DNA from: Trichosphaerium sp. ATCC 40318
Lineage: Eukaryota > Discosea > Flabellinia > Trichosidae
Assembly: GCA_038496445.1 (NCBI GenBank)
Contig: JALMLS010000166.1
Span: 27,275-91,274 of the forward strand
DNA: 64,000 nt
Direction: 5' to 3'
Shown here: piece by piece, positions 10,919-20,350 of the stretch
Layout: the number at the start of each line of letters is the position of its first letter
How positions within the stretch are numbered: position 1 is the first letter of the stretch
The notes under the pieces: generated by a model
The model's input: only the letters and a program-made list of their open reading frames with translations
Database searches by the model: none
What the model was told of the DNA's origin: nothing
Translations under genes and position numbers: made by a program

Positions 10919-12476
10919 CTACTTGGATTGTGATGAATCAGAATCATAACGACGCCTCTTTCTTGCTCTTCCATCGCTACTAGACGAAGAAGAAGAGCGA
11001 GAAGAAGAACGACTCCTAGAACGAGAAGAAGACGAAGAAGAACCAGACCTAGATGACGAAGGTGATCTTGATCGTCGTCTTCTTGGAGGACTTCTTCGTC
11101 GACCTCTTCGAGGACTATATGCTGGCCTACAAAAAACGATAAGTACAACTGAAAACAAGCACAAAAAAAAAGCTGTCTAAATTGCGTCACGCACCTTCTT
11201 CTGTCGTCTCTACGACGTATAGGCGACCGTCTACCTCTAGGCGGGGATCTAGAGCGATCACCACGAGTATCACGCTTATCTACAGCACTCTTTTCATTCG
11301 TTTTTTCAACTTCCTTACGCTCAGGAGAAGCCTCCTTCTTCACCTCCTCCTTTTTCACCTCATCCTTACGATCTCTATTACTCCTGCTTGAACTTCTTGC
11401 ACGCTTGCTCTCTGAAGGCCTTTCTCTGCTCTTTTCATCACGTCCACGACGATCTCTATTATCACGACCTCTATCTCTATCATCACGCCTTCTATCAGCT
11501 GGACGTCTATCTCTGTCGCCGAATCTATCACGGTTATTCCGCTCAGGACTTGGTCTGGATCTCTTAATGCCTCGTCTGTCTGGAGAGCGATCTCTCCTAT
11601 CCCTATCGCCATTGTATCGTCGCACAGGTGAACGTCTGTCTTCAGAGCGGTTGCGAGCATCTCGTGCCGGTTTATCGTCCGATTCACGCGTAAATCGGTC
11701 TCCAGTGTTACCAACAAGGCGTCCTTCTCTCTCAGCCCTTCTACGGTGTTTACGCTCTGATTTTTCGCGTTTCAAACGCTTGGCATCTGCTTCTAGACGT
11801 GCTTGCATCCTGGCTTTTTTGGCCTCCTCTTGGCGTTCTCGGTCAAATGCATAGCCTTGTTCGTAGTTTGTGTCGATTCCAAGGGCGTTAGCCATAGATG
11901 TCATTTGTTTTTCTTTTCTTGCTGCTAACGTGTGAGAATCGGTCCTAGTAACGTGTGAGAACTACCTTAGGCGAATAGGGTGATTTTCATAGTGAAAGGT
12001 CTCAACTTACTTTTTTCTGTTTCGTTGGCGTTCCTTTTGGTCCAATGCTGCCTCTTCTTGCTCAAACTTCTTTCTTTGCTTATCCATTTCAGCATCAATG
12101 GCTTCTTGTGGTAATCTGTGATTAAAAAAGGTCAGATGGTACACAAACGCTACAAGTAGGCATATACGACGACGTAGATCGTTCGAAATTGTGAATAACA
12201 GCTCAATTTAAAATTAACTGCTCAAACGCACCCTGAGTCTAATAAATCTTGTTCCTCGGCCCATTCGAGTAGTTTAATTTCTATTTGCCTCTTTTTATCG
12301 TGTGCTAATATTGCTTTGTCTGGTTTACGTTGACGTGGTTTAGCTGCGTCGTCCAGGTTATCAGTTCTGAAGTGACTAATATTCTTTTTCCATGACGGCA
12401 AGCTAGCCCAATTGCGCTGCACATAACCACTTGTACCAGAACCCCTAGGGGTACGCAATCCAATACCGTTGTACAT
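10919..12476 (-). CDS. CWC21/SRm300-type spliceosome protein with RS domain
   Basis: The first exon reads [20 protein letters not shown], almost the universal start of the CWC21/SRRM2 (SRm300) family, followed by the cwf21 helix ([19 protein letters not shown]). Later exons give [17 protein letters not shown]-like charged helix, [19 protein letters not shown], and a long arginine-rich tail of R-D/R-E/R-S dipeptides ending in [14 protein letters not shown] and DSDSSQSK. The family sits at the catalytic centre of the spliceosome near Prp8 and the 5' splice site. At least five exons are seen. An antisense open frame across the RS region exists only because of its codon bias. The dense introns of this genome make a retained SRm300-type protein expected. 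Confidence 0.9.
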
Positions 12477-12869
12477 TCGCTCAAATGCAAAGCTGTTTCG
12501 CCAGAAACTGACTTAAACCAGAGATAAGTCTAGTTAGCTGTCGTTACTCACATTTCAATGTTCTTGCAGTTCTGTATTGTAGAGATTATAAGCGCTTGGC
12601 ATTTATTCAAAGTGCAATCAAAACGAACGTTTGGGTTTGCTAGAGATGGAGAAAGCAACAACGAGACATCTCAATGTCATGCCGAAGAAAAGTCCATCAA
12701 GCAACTACTCGTACACATAACCATCACGTGTTACGTTACCGTTACAACAACCTCCCCTATTAATACTTCAATCATATTGTAGGTACACAACTCATTCATG
12801 AGCGTAGGATTGACTTACGCCTTGTTTTTCATGAAAAAACAAAAAGTTACATTTATCCAAGAGCATGTG

Positions 12870-13324
12870 TCACAAAACAAAATGTAAACAGTGTAAAAAA
12901 TGGACCTGGACAGGATGAGGGTTACATATTGAGTTTGCGCTTCGTGGTGTTGCACCTGAGAAGCGTTGTACTTGCCCTCCACCAGAGAAAGGATATAAGG
13001 GTTTTCTAGGTGGTGTAGTGCGCCGTATACTTACTGGCGGCAAAGAACCGAGCACTGGAACATCCGCAGAAACTAATTCAACCGAACCTACATGAAAACG
13101 TACCTTACGTACAAAAATAACTAATATATGCGATTGGTGGCTATAATCCATGATGTTACAGGTAACAAACCGAAATGGCTTACTTGTACTGAAGAAACCA
13201 TTTTATGGCTACCAACACGCTGTTTAATGTATAAAAAACCAATATAAACAACTACTACGAACAAAAAAAATCGACGGGTTATCCCTGACCTTGTGTACCT
13301 CAGTACGCTTTCACACTTGTACAT
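12870..13324 (-). CDS. Small unknown protein, possibly membrane-anchored
   Basis: Two frames can be joined by a GTAAGC donor after MVSSVQ (ATG 13199-13201) to an exon reading VGSVELVSADVPVLGSLPP then PLYPFSGGGQVQRFSGATPR. An upstream in-frame ATG at 13324 would add a hydrophobic segment (RFFLFVVVVYIGFLYI). An alternative intron with a perfect GTAAGTAT donor lies inside the second exon, so the true C-terminus is unclear. I do not recognise the family. Confidence 0.3.
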
Positions 13325-13463
13325 ACGTCTCGATCATATGGTCAACTTGTTGAAAGCAAAATCTGGTGACGTTTTATTTGGCATTTTTTAAACAAGTCGT
13401 TCACAGATTGCGTGTTACACATTCTCCCTGTATCGTGTCGCTTGGGTGTAACCATTTGATGAT

Positions 13464-13804
13464 TTACGGGCTCTCAGCGTACTTTATGTACTCTTCCAAG
13501 GAAATAGCGCCCTAATCGGATTAAAACCAGTTAAACGAATATTAATCATCTAGTTACGTCTTTGTTAGCGTCTACAGTATCAAAAGCCATCTTTGTCATT
13601 GGTTTAATATCAGCTTCACCCACACCACATTTTTTGAGCATCTAAGCACGTCAACTAACGTACTGATACCAGTACTTTGTATTAATAAGTGTGACATACA
13701 ACTTCAAGCTCATCAGGCGTTATCTGACCATCATTGTTGAGATCAGCCTCGCGGAAGCCAGCTTTTATTACTTCTAGTTGAGCTGCTGTCAAAGGTGTTG
13801 CCAT
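13464..13804 (-). CDS. Small two-EF-hand calcium-binding protein
   Basis: The start at 13804 gives MATPLTAAQLEVIKAGFREA and the first EF-hand loop DLNNDGQITPDE. After a GTATGT...TTAG intron the helix MLKKCGVGEADIKPM follows, then a second loop DTVDANKDGAISLEE assembled across another intron, ending YIKYAESP before TAA. Both 12-residue loops keep the acidic positions 1, 3, 5 and the terminal glutamate. At about 80 residues it resembles half-calmodulins such as polcalcins and small centrin-like sensors; the binding partner is unknown. Confidence 0.85.
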
Positions 13805-13924
13805 AATTGTACTTTTTGAAATTATTTTATGAATGAGATTTGGCTTCAATTACGTATTTCAACGTCAAAATCCGGTTTTGTGTTTCAAGAGTCAAAATAT
13901 TTATTAACGGGTTATTACACGGTG

Positions 13925-14888
13925 TTAATGTCTCTCAACTCTGATGTCAGCGCACATGTAGAATACAGGTGGAGCATTTGGATTCTTTGTTACATAGCGG
14001 ACACCAAGAACAGCATGTTGGGTAGGGACACTAATGAAGCAAGTCAAAACAAAACTCAGACAAGAAAAGATAATTTTTTTGAAAACAAAAAAAGTCACGT
14101 GACAATTTAAGAAAAACGGTTGATCGGCGTACTCTGGCATTCTTACTTCTTCAGTGTAAATAGTGAGAGAAGGCGTTCCAGTATCAGGTACAGTCTAGGC
14201 AATACAGTCATAAAAAAAATCTTACTAGTTTGTCTCGTACCTTTAAAATTTTTCCAGTTGGCTCTCCAGCGACCTGTTACAAATTTGTGTTAGCTGAACT
14301 TCTATTCACTTATGCTACGTACAGTGTAGGTGATTACGAACATACCAGGCGTTGCAGCGACCCAATGATCTTGGTTCTAAACGACTATAAGACACAACGG
14401 TTTTTTTATCTCATCAAAAGTTTTTGGTGTTTGTTTTCGTACCTTTTGGAAGATAATGCTTGCGTTCTTTCCTGCTTCGTAAGAAATCATTGGGTTATCA
14501 GCTGGTACACCACCACAAGGTCCAGTGAGAAGAATACAATCACCAGACGCTAAAATTCATGAGAAAAAAGCTAATTAGTAAAAGACTTGGGGAAAAGACG
14601 CGATACATCCGTTTTTCGGCATTCTAGCGCCGAAACGCTAGGAGATTACCCTTTTTGATAATCTACGCCTGGATGGAGGTGAAGTTGACACTTCTTACGA
14701 ACTTTACAGCTGCCAAAAGGGGTTCTGTTGCCAACGCTTTCTCAGGAAAATACAGCGAGATTTGTTGGTTTTAGCGACCACGTACCGGCTTTGTTAACGT
14801 TGGAAAGAGACCCACGTTGGTGAGGAGAAAGGATGCATACGTGAGCAGACGCGAGACACAAGAAGACGGACAAGAGGAAGAGCTTCAT
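13925..14888 (-). CDS. Small secreted protein with predicted N-terminal histidine (copper-site-like)
   Basis: The start at 14888 opens a clear signal peptide (MKLFLLSVFLCLASA) followed by HVCILSPHQRGSLS, so signal peptidase would expose a histidine. Five further exons give GDCILLTGPCGG, YEAGKNASIIFQKNQDHW, ATPGMFVITYT, EPTGKILKTVPDTG, VLGVRYVTKNPNAPPVFYM and CADIRVERH. Three paired cysteines and one beta-rich domain of about 140 residues are seen. Similar small secreted proteins occur in animals, oomycetes and amoebae. An exposed N-terminal histidine is the hallmark of LPMO and X325/BIM1 copper sites; that link is my inference. The last intron uses a weak donor (GTTTTT), the only phase-consistent choice. 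Confidence 0.7.
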
Positions 14889-15755
14889 AGCTGAGGTGAG
14901 GTATGAATTCGTTAAAGACATCATTTGACCTTCCTTTTCGCGAGTTTTTATCACGTGACTGTGTTATGCCACTTTTGGACTTTAGAACTCTCGAATAGGA
15001 GACCACAAAATAGGCCTCTCTAAACAGCTGGTTCTAACATCCTTTGCAGGACGTTTCGAGCTGATTTAGTAAAACGTGTCACAAAGTGAACGTAACGATT
15101 GCATAGGTGATTTTAGGTTTACAGCGCTCAAAACTACTTGGGAATTTTAAACAGGTATGTAGGCTATTATGGCGCTTTGTCCAGTTTTTATGCCTTTTCG
15201 GTTTGAAAAACGTGATCCAAACGTTAAGGCGGGAATTCTCCTTGAGCCGTTAGACCAAACTTATTGCTCCTATATTAATCAATTTTAGGCACGTTCTACA
15301 CGTTCACACACCTTAAACAGGGTTGTAGGCTCGTTAAAGCCAACTTGCACAAACCCATTTCTTATCAATGTTTGCCTACTAAGTTCCACGTTTTTGTCCG
15401 TACATGGTGTTAGTCACGGCGATGTGTAAGTTCATTCATTCATTTAATTACTCAGCTCTACGGGAAACCAATTCGAACCCTAGTTGAATGGCACCAAACA
15501 CCATCACTAACTAACACGACAATCTCATCTCACTTAAATTACAACTAGTTTTCAGTCATGTTAAAAGGTTGATACTTTACAACGAAACGTTCACATAAGC
15601 AACTCAAATATCATACGAAACGCGTTGAAACACGCCTCTATCAATCATTTACATCGATCTAAGATACTTTGGGGTTCATTTGAGAATCCCACAATATATT
15701 TTTTGGATAGAATCACAGCTATAAAACTATTTTTGGACAATTCTACAAGTGGAAG
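14889..15755. other. Gene-poor stretch upstream of the secreted-protein gene
   Basis: I see no supported gene on either strand. It carries the promoter side of the secreted-protein gene. Longest open frames are short and lack splice partners or family motifs. Confidence 0.35.
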
Positions 15756-15759
15756 CAGC

Positions 15760-16062
15760 AAGGGGCAAACACAACTTAAAACCCTTGGTTCACCTGCTTC
15801 CATTGTAGCGATTTGATAATCTCTCAGTACACATATATACTCATGTTAAGACTTACGAAACTGGAAAGCGCTGGTGCAGTTTCTAAGTAACGAAAGACTA
15901 ATAAACCACGGTGTTCTAGTGCTCACCGTTAGTCACCACAGAGATCCTTCAGAATTTTCTCTCATTTACAAATACAATTTCCTGACATGTCGACAACCCT
16001 GGAGCTGGAAAGCGCTGGTGCAGCTCCTAAAATAGTCGAGGACTTATAACCGGTATTCTGGT
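15760..16062. repeat. Dispersed repeat with internal 19-bp direct repeats
   Basis: The segment shares near-identical sequence, in the opposite orientation, with 61,850-62,018. Here it is split: the 19-mer CTGGAAAGCGCTGGTGCAG occurs at 15861-15879 and again at 16005-16023, flanking about 125 bp that the other copy lacks. The pieces outside the two 19-mers join to form the continuous copy at 62 kb. No coding capacity is evident. Confidence 0.75.
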
Positions 16063-16720
16063 GCATACCGTAGTCCTAAATGGAGTATGTGTTGTGGATC
16101 ATCGTTTCGTTATTTTTTGTTTCTCAAACTTACAAAATCTTGTTTTCAGGATGGTCACTGCTTTTGACTCTTTTCAACAAGCCTATCAAGTATATATGAA
16201 CAAAAGAATAGCCAAGACAATCAATGAAGATAATTAAGTAAACTACAGGTGTACTGTGAAGTGTGGCCAGTTGTTTTTGAAGGAATTCCCATATTCGTAC
16301 TTCAATCCGTTTGACATGCATAGCTTATAGTTGTTTCTCAAGCCTTTGTTCAATAGAATACGGAAGCAATCGTAGGCTATTCCATTGTAGAAGGATAGGC
16401 TTTCTTGACTGCACGTGCGAAACTGTTCTCTGAACTCTGTCATGGATTGTACCCTTACTCTGTTTTTCACGTACCACTAAACGGGATATTGGTGCGTAAC
16501 GGTCGCAACTGGTCGAGTCTGTCTCAAAAAAGTTCAACAAATACCAAAAAACTGAGTCAATGGGTTTCTGTGCTGAGCGAATATTCTTTGCGCACATCAA
16601 AAGAAGTTGTAAAGAAAACACACAGAATGACATCTAGCACAGAAAGCGGCTTGAATGACAGGTATAAAAGTTAATTAACATCTTAATCGTTCTAAAAACT
16701 ATGATTTAAGCACTAAAACA
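16063..16720. other. Unassigned stretch upstream of the F-box/LRR gene
   Basis: Overlapping open frames exist on both strands (plus 16405-16674, minus 16325-16633) but neither shows a recognisable domain, splice partners or codon pattern of a real gene. The last 60 bp are the 5' flank of the F-box/LRR gene. Confidence 0.3.
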
Positions 16721-18289
16721 ATGTTATTGGGCATGCCTATCGAGATTTTATCGACTATTATGAGCTATACAACAACTGGTCGATTTGCAGTTTGTCAAAC
16801 ATGCCATCTCCTTTCATCTATCATTCACGATATCATCGGTTACGATAGTGTCAGAATAACGACATCTGAACAAGCTCTTCAAGTTTTAACACACCAAGGC
16901 ATAATGAAACACACAGCAATTACGTTAGTTGGTAATGAAGAAACCGGGTTCCCTTCCAACAATCTCGTCGAACAATTCGCAGGAGTTCATACCATAAAAC
17001 TCGATTCTTGCAGACACATCACATATAAAAGCATAAAAGCTCTTTCAGGTGTTCACACCATCGACTTTTGTCGTACTTCAGTTACAGATGAGTGTGTTAA
17101 AGCACTCAAAGGTGTTCATACTATCAATCTCGCTTATTTGAGGAGTATAACAGATGCAAGTGTTGCAACACTTGCAGGAGTTCATACCATAAACCTGGAT
17201 ATAACACGTGTAACAGATAAAAGTATTAAAGCACTCAAAGGTGTCCATACTATTCATCTTGATGATACTAGTGTTACAGATGAAGGCATTGGGTTTCTTA
17301 AGGGAGTTCATACTATTTACTTAAATGGCACTGATGTAACAGATAAAGGATTGAAAGTTCTTGGCAGTGCTGGAGTACATGCCATTCAACTTAATGCAAC
17401 CAAAGTGACAGATGAGGGTATAAGTGCACTCAAAGGTGTTCATACTGTCTCTCTCGGCCATACATCAGTTACCGATGAAGGCATTAAAGCACTCAAAGGT
17501 GTTCATACTATCGACCTCAGTAGTACATCAGTTACAGATGAAGGCATTAAAGCGCTCAAAGGTGTTCATACTATTGACCTCAGTAGTACATCAGTTACAG
17601 ATGAAGGCATTAAAGCGCTCAAAGGTGTTCATACTATCGACCTCAGTAGTACATCAATTACAGATGAAGGCATTAAAGCGCTCAAAGGTGTTCATACTAT
17701 CTGGCTCACCCATACATCAGTTACAGATGAAGGCATTAAAGCGCTCAAAGGTGTTCATACTATCGACCTTGGGTACACTATGGTATCAGATGAAGCAATC
17801 AAAAGTCTTAATGGTGTGCACACAATAGACATTGCTGCTTGTGATAACATAACTATTGAAGGAATAAAAGCGCTGAAAGGAGCACATACGATTACCATAA
17901 GTGGTTCTAGTGATAAGGGAATATATGACAGAGAAAAAAATAAATGGTTTCCAGAGTTCAATGGGGAAGGTATGAAAGACGAATGGCTTCAACACCTTTC
18001 TGATACAAACACACTGTTTATTATTAATGGTCAAAATGCGTTTACTGATGATGGAATCAAAGCATTGACAAATGTCAAAGTACTTGTTCTGTATGAGTGC
18101 AATGCAATAACAGGTGATGGGTTTTCAACATTAGTCAACCTTGAACAAATCACTTTGACTCGTTGTTCTGAAATAACAGATTCGGGCTTGAAACGCTTGC
18201 ACTCTGTGAAGCGTATTAATGTGAGGAATTGTAGACATATTACAAAAGAGGGTGTTAAGGCAATGGGAGGTAGATGTACCTACAGGTAA
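16721..18289 (+). CDS. Intronless F-box/leucine-rich-repeat protein
   Basis: A single open frame of 522 codons begins MLLGMPIEILSTIMSYTTTG and CQTCHLLSSIIHDII, an F-box. About 19 LRR units follow, mostly 21 residues long with the pattern G-V-H-T-I-x-L-x-x-T-x-V-T-D-E-G-I-K-A-L-K. This resembles the cysteine-type LRRs of F-box substrate adaptors, here with threonine or serine at the usual cysteine position. Units between 17,467 and 17,780 are almost identical in DNA (63-bp period), a sign of recent tandem expansion. The unit phase breaks near residue 400 (SSDKGIYDREKNKWF) before four more degenerate units. Predicted role: substrate recognition in an SCF ubiquitin ligase. The gene has no introns, unlike the conserved genes around it. 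Confidence 0.85.
   Translation: MLLGMPIEILSTIMSYTTTGRFAVCQTCHLLSSIIHDIIGYDSVRITTSEQALQVLTHQGIMKHTAITLVGNEETGFPSNNLVEQFAGVHTIKLDSCRHITYKSIKALSGVHTIDFCRTSVTDECVKALKGVHTINLAYLRSITDASVATLAGVHTINLDITRVTDKSIKALKGVHTIHLDDTSVTDEGIGFLKGVHTIYLNGTDVTDKGLKVLGSAGVHAIQLNATKVTDEGISALKGVHTVSLGHTSVTDEGIKALKGVHTIDLSSTSVTDEGIKALKGVHTIDLSSTSVTDEGIKALKGVHTIDLSSTSITDEGIKALKGVHTIWLTHTSVTDEGIKALKGVHTIDLGYTMVSDEAIKSLNGVHTIDIAACDNITIEGIKALKGAHTITISGSSDKGIYDREKNKWFPEFNGEGMKDEWLQHLSDTNTLFIINGQNAFTDDGIKALTNVKVLVLYECNAITGDGFSTLVNLEQITLTRCSEITDSGLKRLHSVKRINVRNCRHITKEGVKAMGGRCTYR
17467..17781 (+). repeat. Tandem 63-bp units encoding identical LRRs
   Basis: Five consecutive 63-bp units code for VTDEGIKALKGVHTIDLSST and close variants. 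Differences between neighbours are mostly confined to the variable surface positions (DLSS, WLTH, DLGY) and to a few silent changes. This also creates a spurious long frame in the +3 register. Confidence 0.85.
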
Positions 18290-18844
18290 TTCTAGAAAAG
18301 TTGAGAAAATAATCCATGGGATAATACTGTTGAAGTCTTTTTTTTTTTTTGATATGTAAAAGAGACATTTAAATAAAGTCAAACATCTCTTTTTATTCGA
18401 TTTTGACAACAACACTGACACGTTGATTTGTACCCCAAATTAGTCATTATGGAGTGGATTTAGGATAAGCGGCCACATGACTGTGTCAATGATTTGCAAC
18501 AATTCACACTTCATCTAATAAGATTGACAACTATAGAAGGTTAGGTGTTTTAGCTGGTTACTACATTTTGATGAGAAGTATTTTTTTCTTGGATAATTAA
18601 TGAGAACTTTGAAATCAATGGTCCAACAATGCAAGGAACCCAAGACATATTTTTCTTTTATCTCCTTCACGTGTTGATTTAAGGTACTCCTTACTTTTTA
18701 CCATTGACAAAAACTAAGCACAACATGTACAACAAAAAAAACACAAGGTAATGTACTATTTGATACAAGATTCTATAGTGGCTCTTCATGTGGGATAAAT
18801 GATGTTTCCAAGTCTACCTTTTTGTTACATTTTCCAAATTTCCT
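18290..18844. other. Intergenic stretch between F-box/LRR and YwqK/MORN-type loci
   Basis: No supported gene. Contains the 3' flanks of two converging genes, with a T-run near 18,340. Nothing recognised. Confidence 0.35.
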
Positions 18845-19803
18845 TTATAGCTCTACACATTCTAAACGAAAGCTATGTTGAGCTAATACACCATCTAGGT
18901 TCCAACTTTTATATTCGCCTTTTGATATACCTTTAACATAGAAACAATGGATTCTTAACTGCCCATTACGATACCAAACTTTATACTCTCCATGCTTTAA
19001 TCTGTCTTTAAAATAGCAGTGTTCTTCAAGTTGACCAGTTTCAAACCAACGCTTATACTCGCCATGAATAACACTAGTAGTCTTATTATAGTATGGTTTA
19101 CGATGATTTTTTGCACGTGGTATATAACCAGGTGTATCAACAAAACACTTGTAGGAATACTTGGCTTTCATTAAGCCATATCGGTATAACATATAGTCTC
19201 CTTCAAGCTCACCCTTGTTAAACCAACAGTGCTTTCTTAGATTACCTGAATCATCATATTTCTTATACTCTCCATGGTATAGTTGAAATCTATGGACATT
19301 TTCATGGCAACAACCTGTGTTCATTGCAAAACAATGGACAACAAGTTGATTGGTTTTTTTTTTAATTTTCTTGCACTCTCCACAAATCCTTCCTTCCTTC
19401 ATTTGATAACTATCAATGAACTCTTGGCTATAAACGGTCAATAACCCGTCTTTTTGACCTTGTTTGTAAAAGCAAGACTCTAGAATCTGTCCATCACGCA
19501 CTGAGTAAGTCAAAAATTCACCATTCTTTCTACCTTTCTTTGTTGTAAACTCCTGTTGTTCTCAATGATCCATTTGCTTGAAAAACCAAGAATCTGCCAT
19601 GTTTTACGCCCTGTTTGTAGAACCCTTCCTTGTATTTAGCTCCAGATGGGTACCATTTACGGTAGTGATAGAGATAGCCTTTGTTTCTTCTTTTACCATG
19701 TCTGTTGTACCGTTCGACCGCTAATTGGCCATTTGGGTGCCATTTACGCTCCCAACCAGCTGTGGTACCATTTTTGAACTTGGTTTCAACATGTTTCGCT
19801 CCA
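18845..19803 (-). pseudogene. YwqK/MORN-type repeat gene, 5'-truncated and frameshifted
   Basis: The downstream frame (19513-18845) has repeats such as VIHGEYKRWFETGQLEEHCY and KHGEYKVWYRNGQLRIHCF. Upstream in another frame the same repeats continue: ERKWHPNGQLAVERY and HYRKWYPSGAKYKEGFYKQG. The two frames meet near 19,530, where one extra A in GAAAGG shifts the register. The start codon and the F-box seen in the intact relative at 54 kb are absent upstream of about 19,803. Repeats of this kind (G-E-Y-K-x-W-Y-x-N-G-Q-L) are called YwqK or MORN-like. A homopolymer sequencing error could explain the frameshift, but not the missing 5' end. Confidence 0.75.
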
Positions 19804-19893
19804 TCGGAACAGTGTATTCTCAGAAAATTCCGACTGAAAAATTCCGAAAAAATAGAAATGTTCCGAATTTGTTCGACAAAAAAAAATAAGCGT

Positions 19894-20216
19894 TTATTTG
19901 TTACAGTTGTGGTTCATCGATTTTTTGTTGTCATCCACAGTTTTAATAGCTTCTGTTACTTGTGGCAAGTCAATTAAACCATCATTTTCTTGTCCATTTT
20001 GTGCCGCTTGTTTGAAAATAGCTCCCATTCTTGCTATAAAACCTGCGCGTAGTGTTGGGTGCTCGTTTGGTATAATACCTAGCTCACTACAATAGCCTTC
20101 GAACAATTCATTCAATGCGTCTGTTGGTAGTACATTAGGCTCCTATGCGTTTATATTAGTTTATAACTACAATAAGCGCAAATACATACATTATCGCTGT
20201 TTTGGTGGTCGGACAT
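19894..20216 (-). CDS. Small acidic protein of unknown function, two exons
   Basis: Exon 1 reads MSDHQNSDN from ATG 20216, with a GTATGT donor; exon 2 starts after CATAG and continues EPNVLPTDALNELFEGYCSE, LGIIPNEHPTLRAGFIARMG and AIFKQAAQNGQENDG to TAA at 19894. The product is about 90 residues, soluble and helical. I do not recognise the family, but a clean two-exon structure with good splice sites supports a real gene. Confidence 0.65.
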
Positions 20217-20350
20217 GTATGCTGCGTTGTGTGGTAGTGTTTGTAAAGTAATGTCTTTTTGGCGGCAAACGCTTTTATTTACTTAACTTAAACACATAAG
20301 TAATGCCAAATAAATTATTTTGAACTTTATTGTTACACGCGCTTGTAAAT

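Noticed and set aside
11405-11854. 149-codon plus-strand frame, serine/arginine/leucine-rich
   Set aside because: Antisense shadow of the RS-rich tail of the CWC21/SRm300 gene.
16405-16674. Opposing open frames upstream of the 16.7-kb F-box/LRR gene
   Set aside because: No start context, splice partners or domain; both strands are open by chance.
17424-17828. 134-codon frame overlapping the LRR repeats in another register (HSKVFILSTSVVHQLQMKAL pattern)
   Set aside because: Its repetitiveness is forced by the 63-bp DNA units of the real F-box/LRR gene; it has no domain and lies inside that gene.
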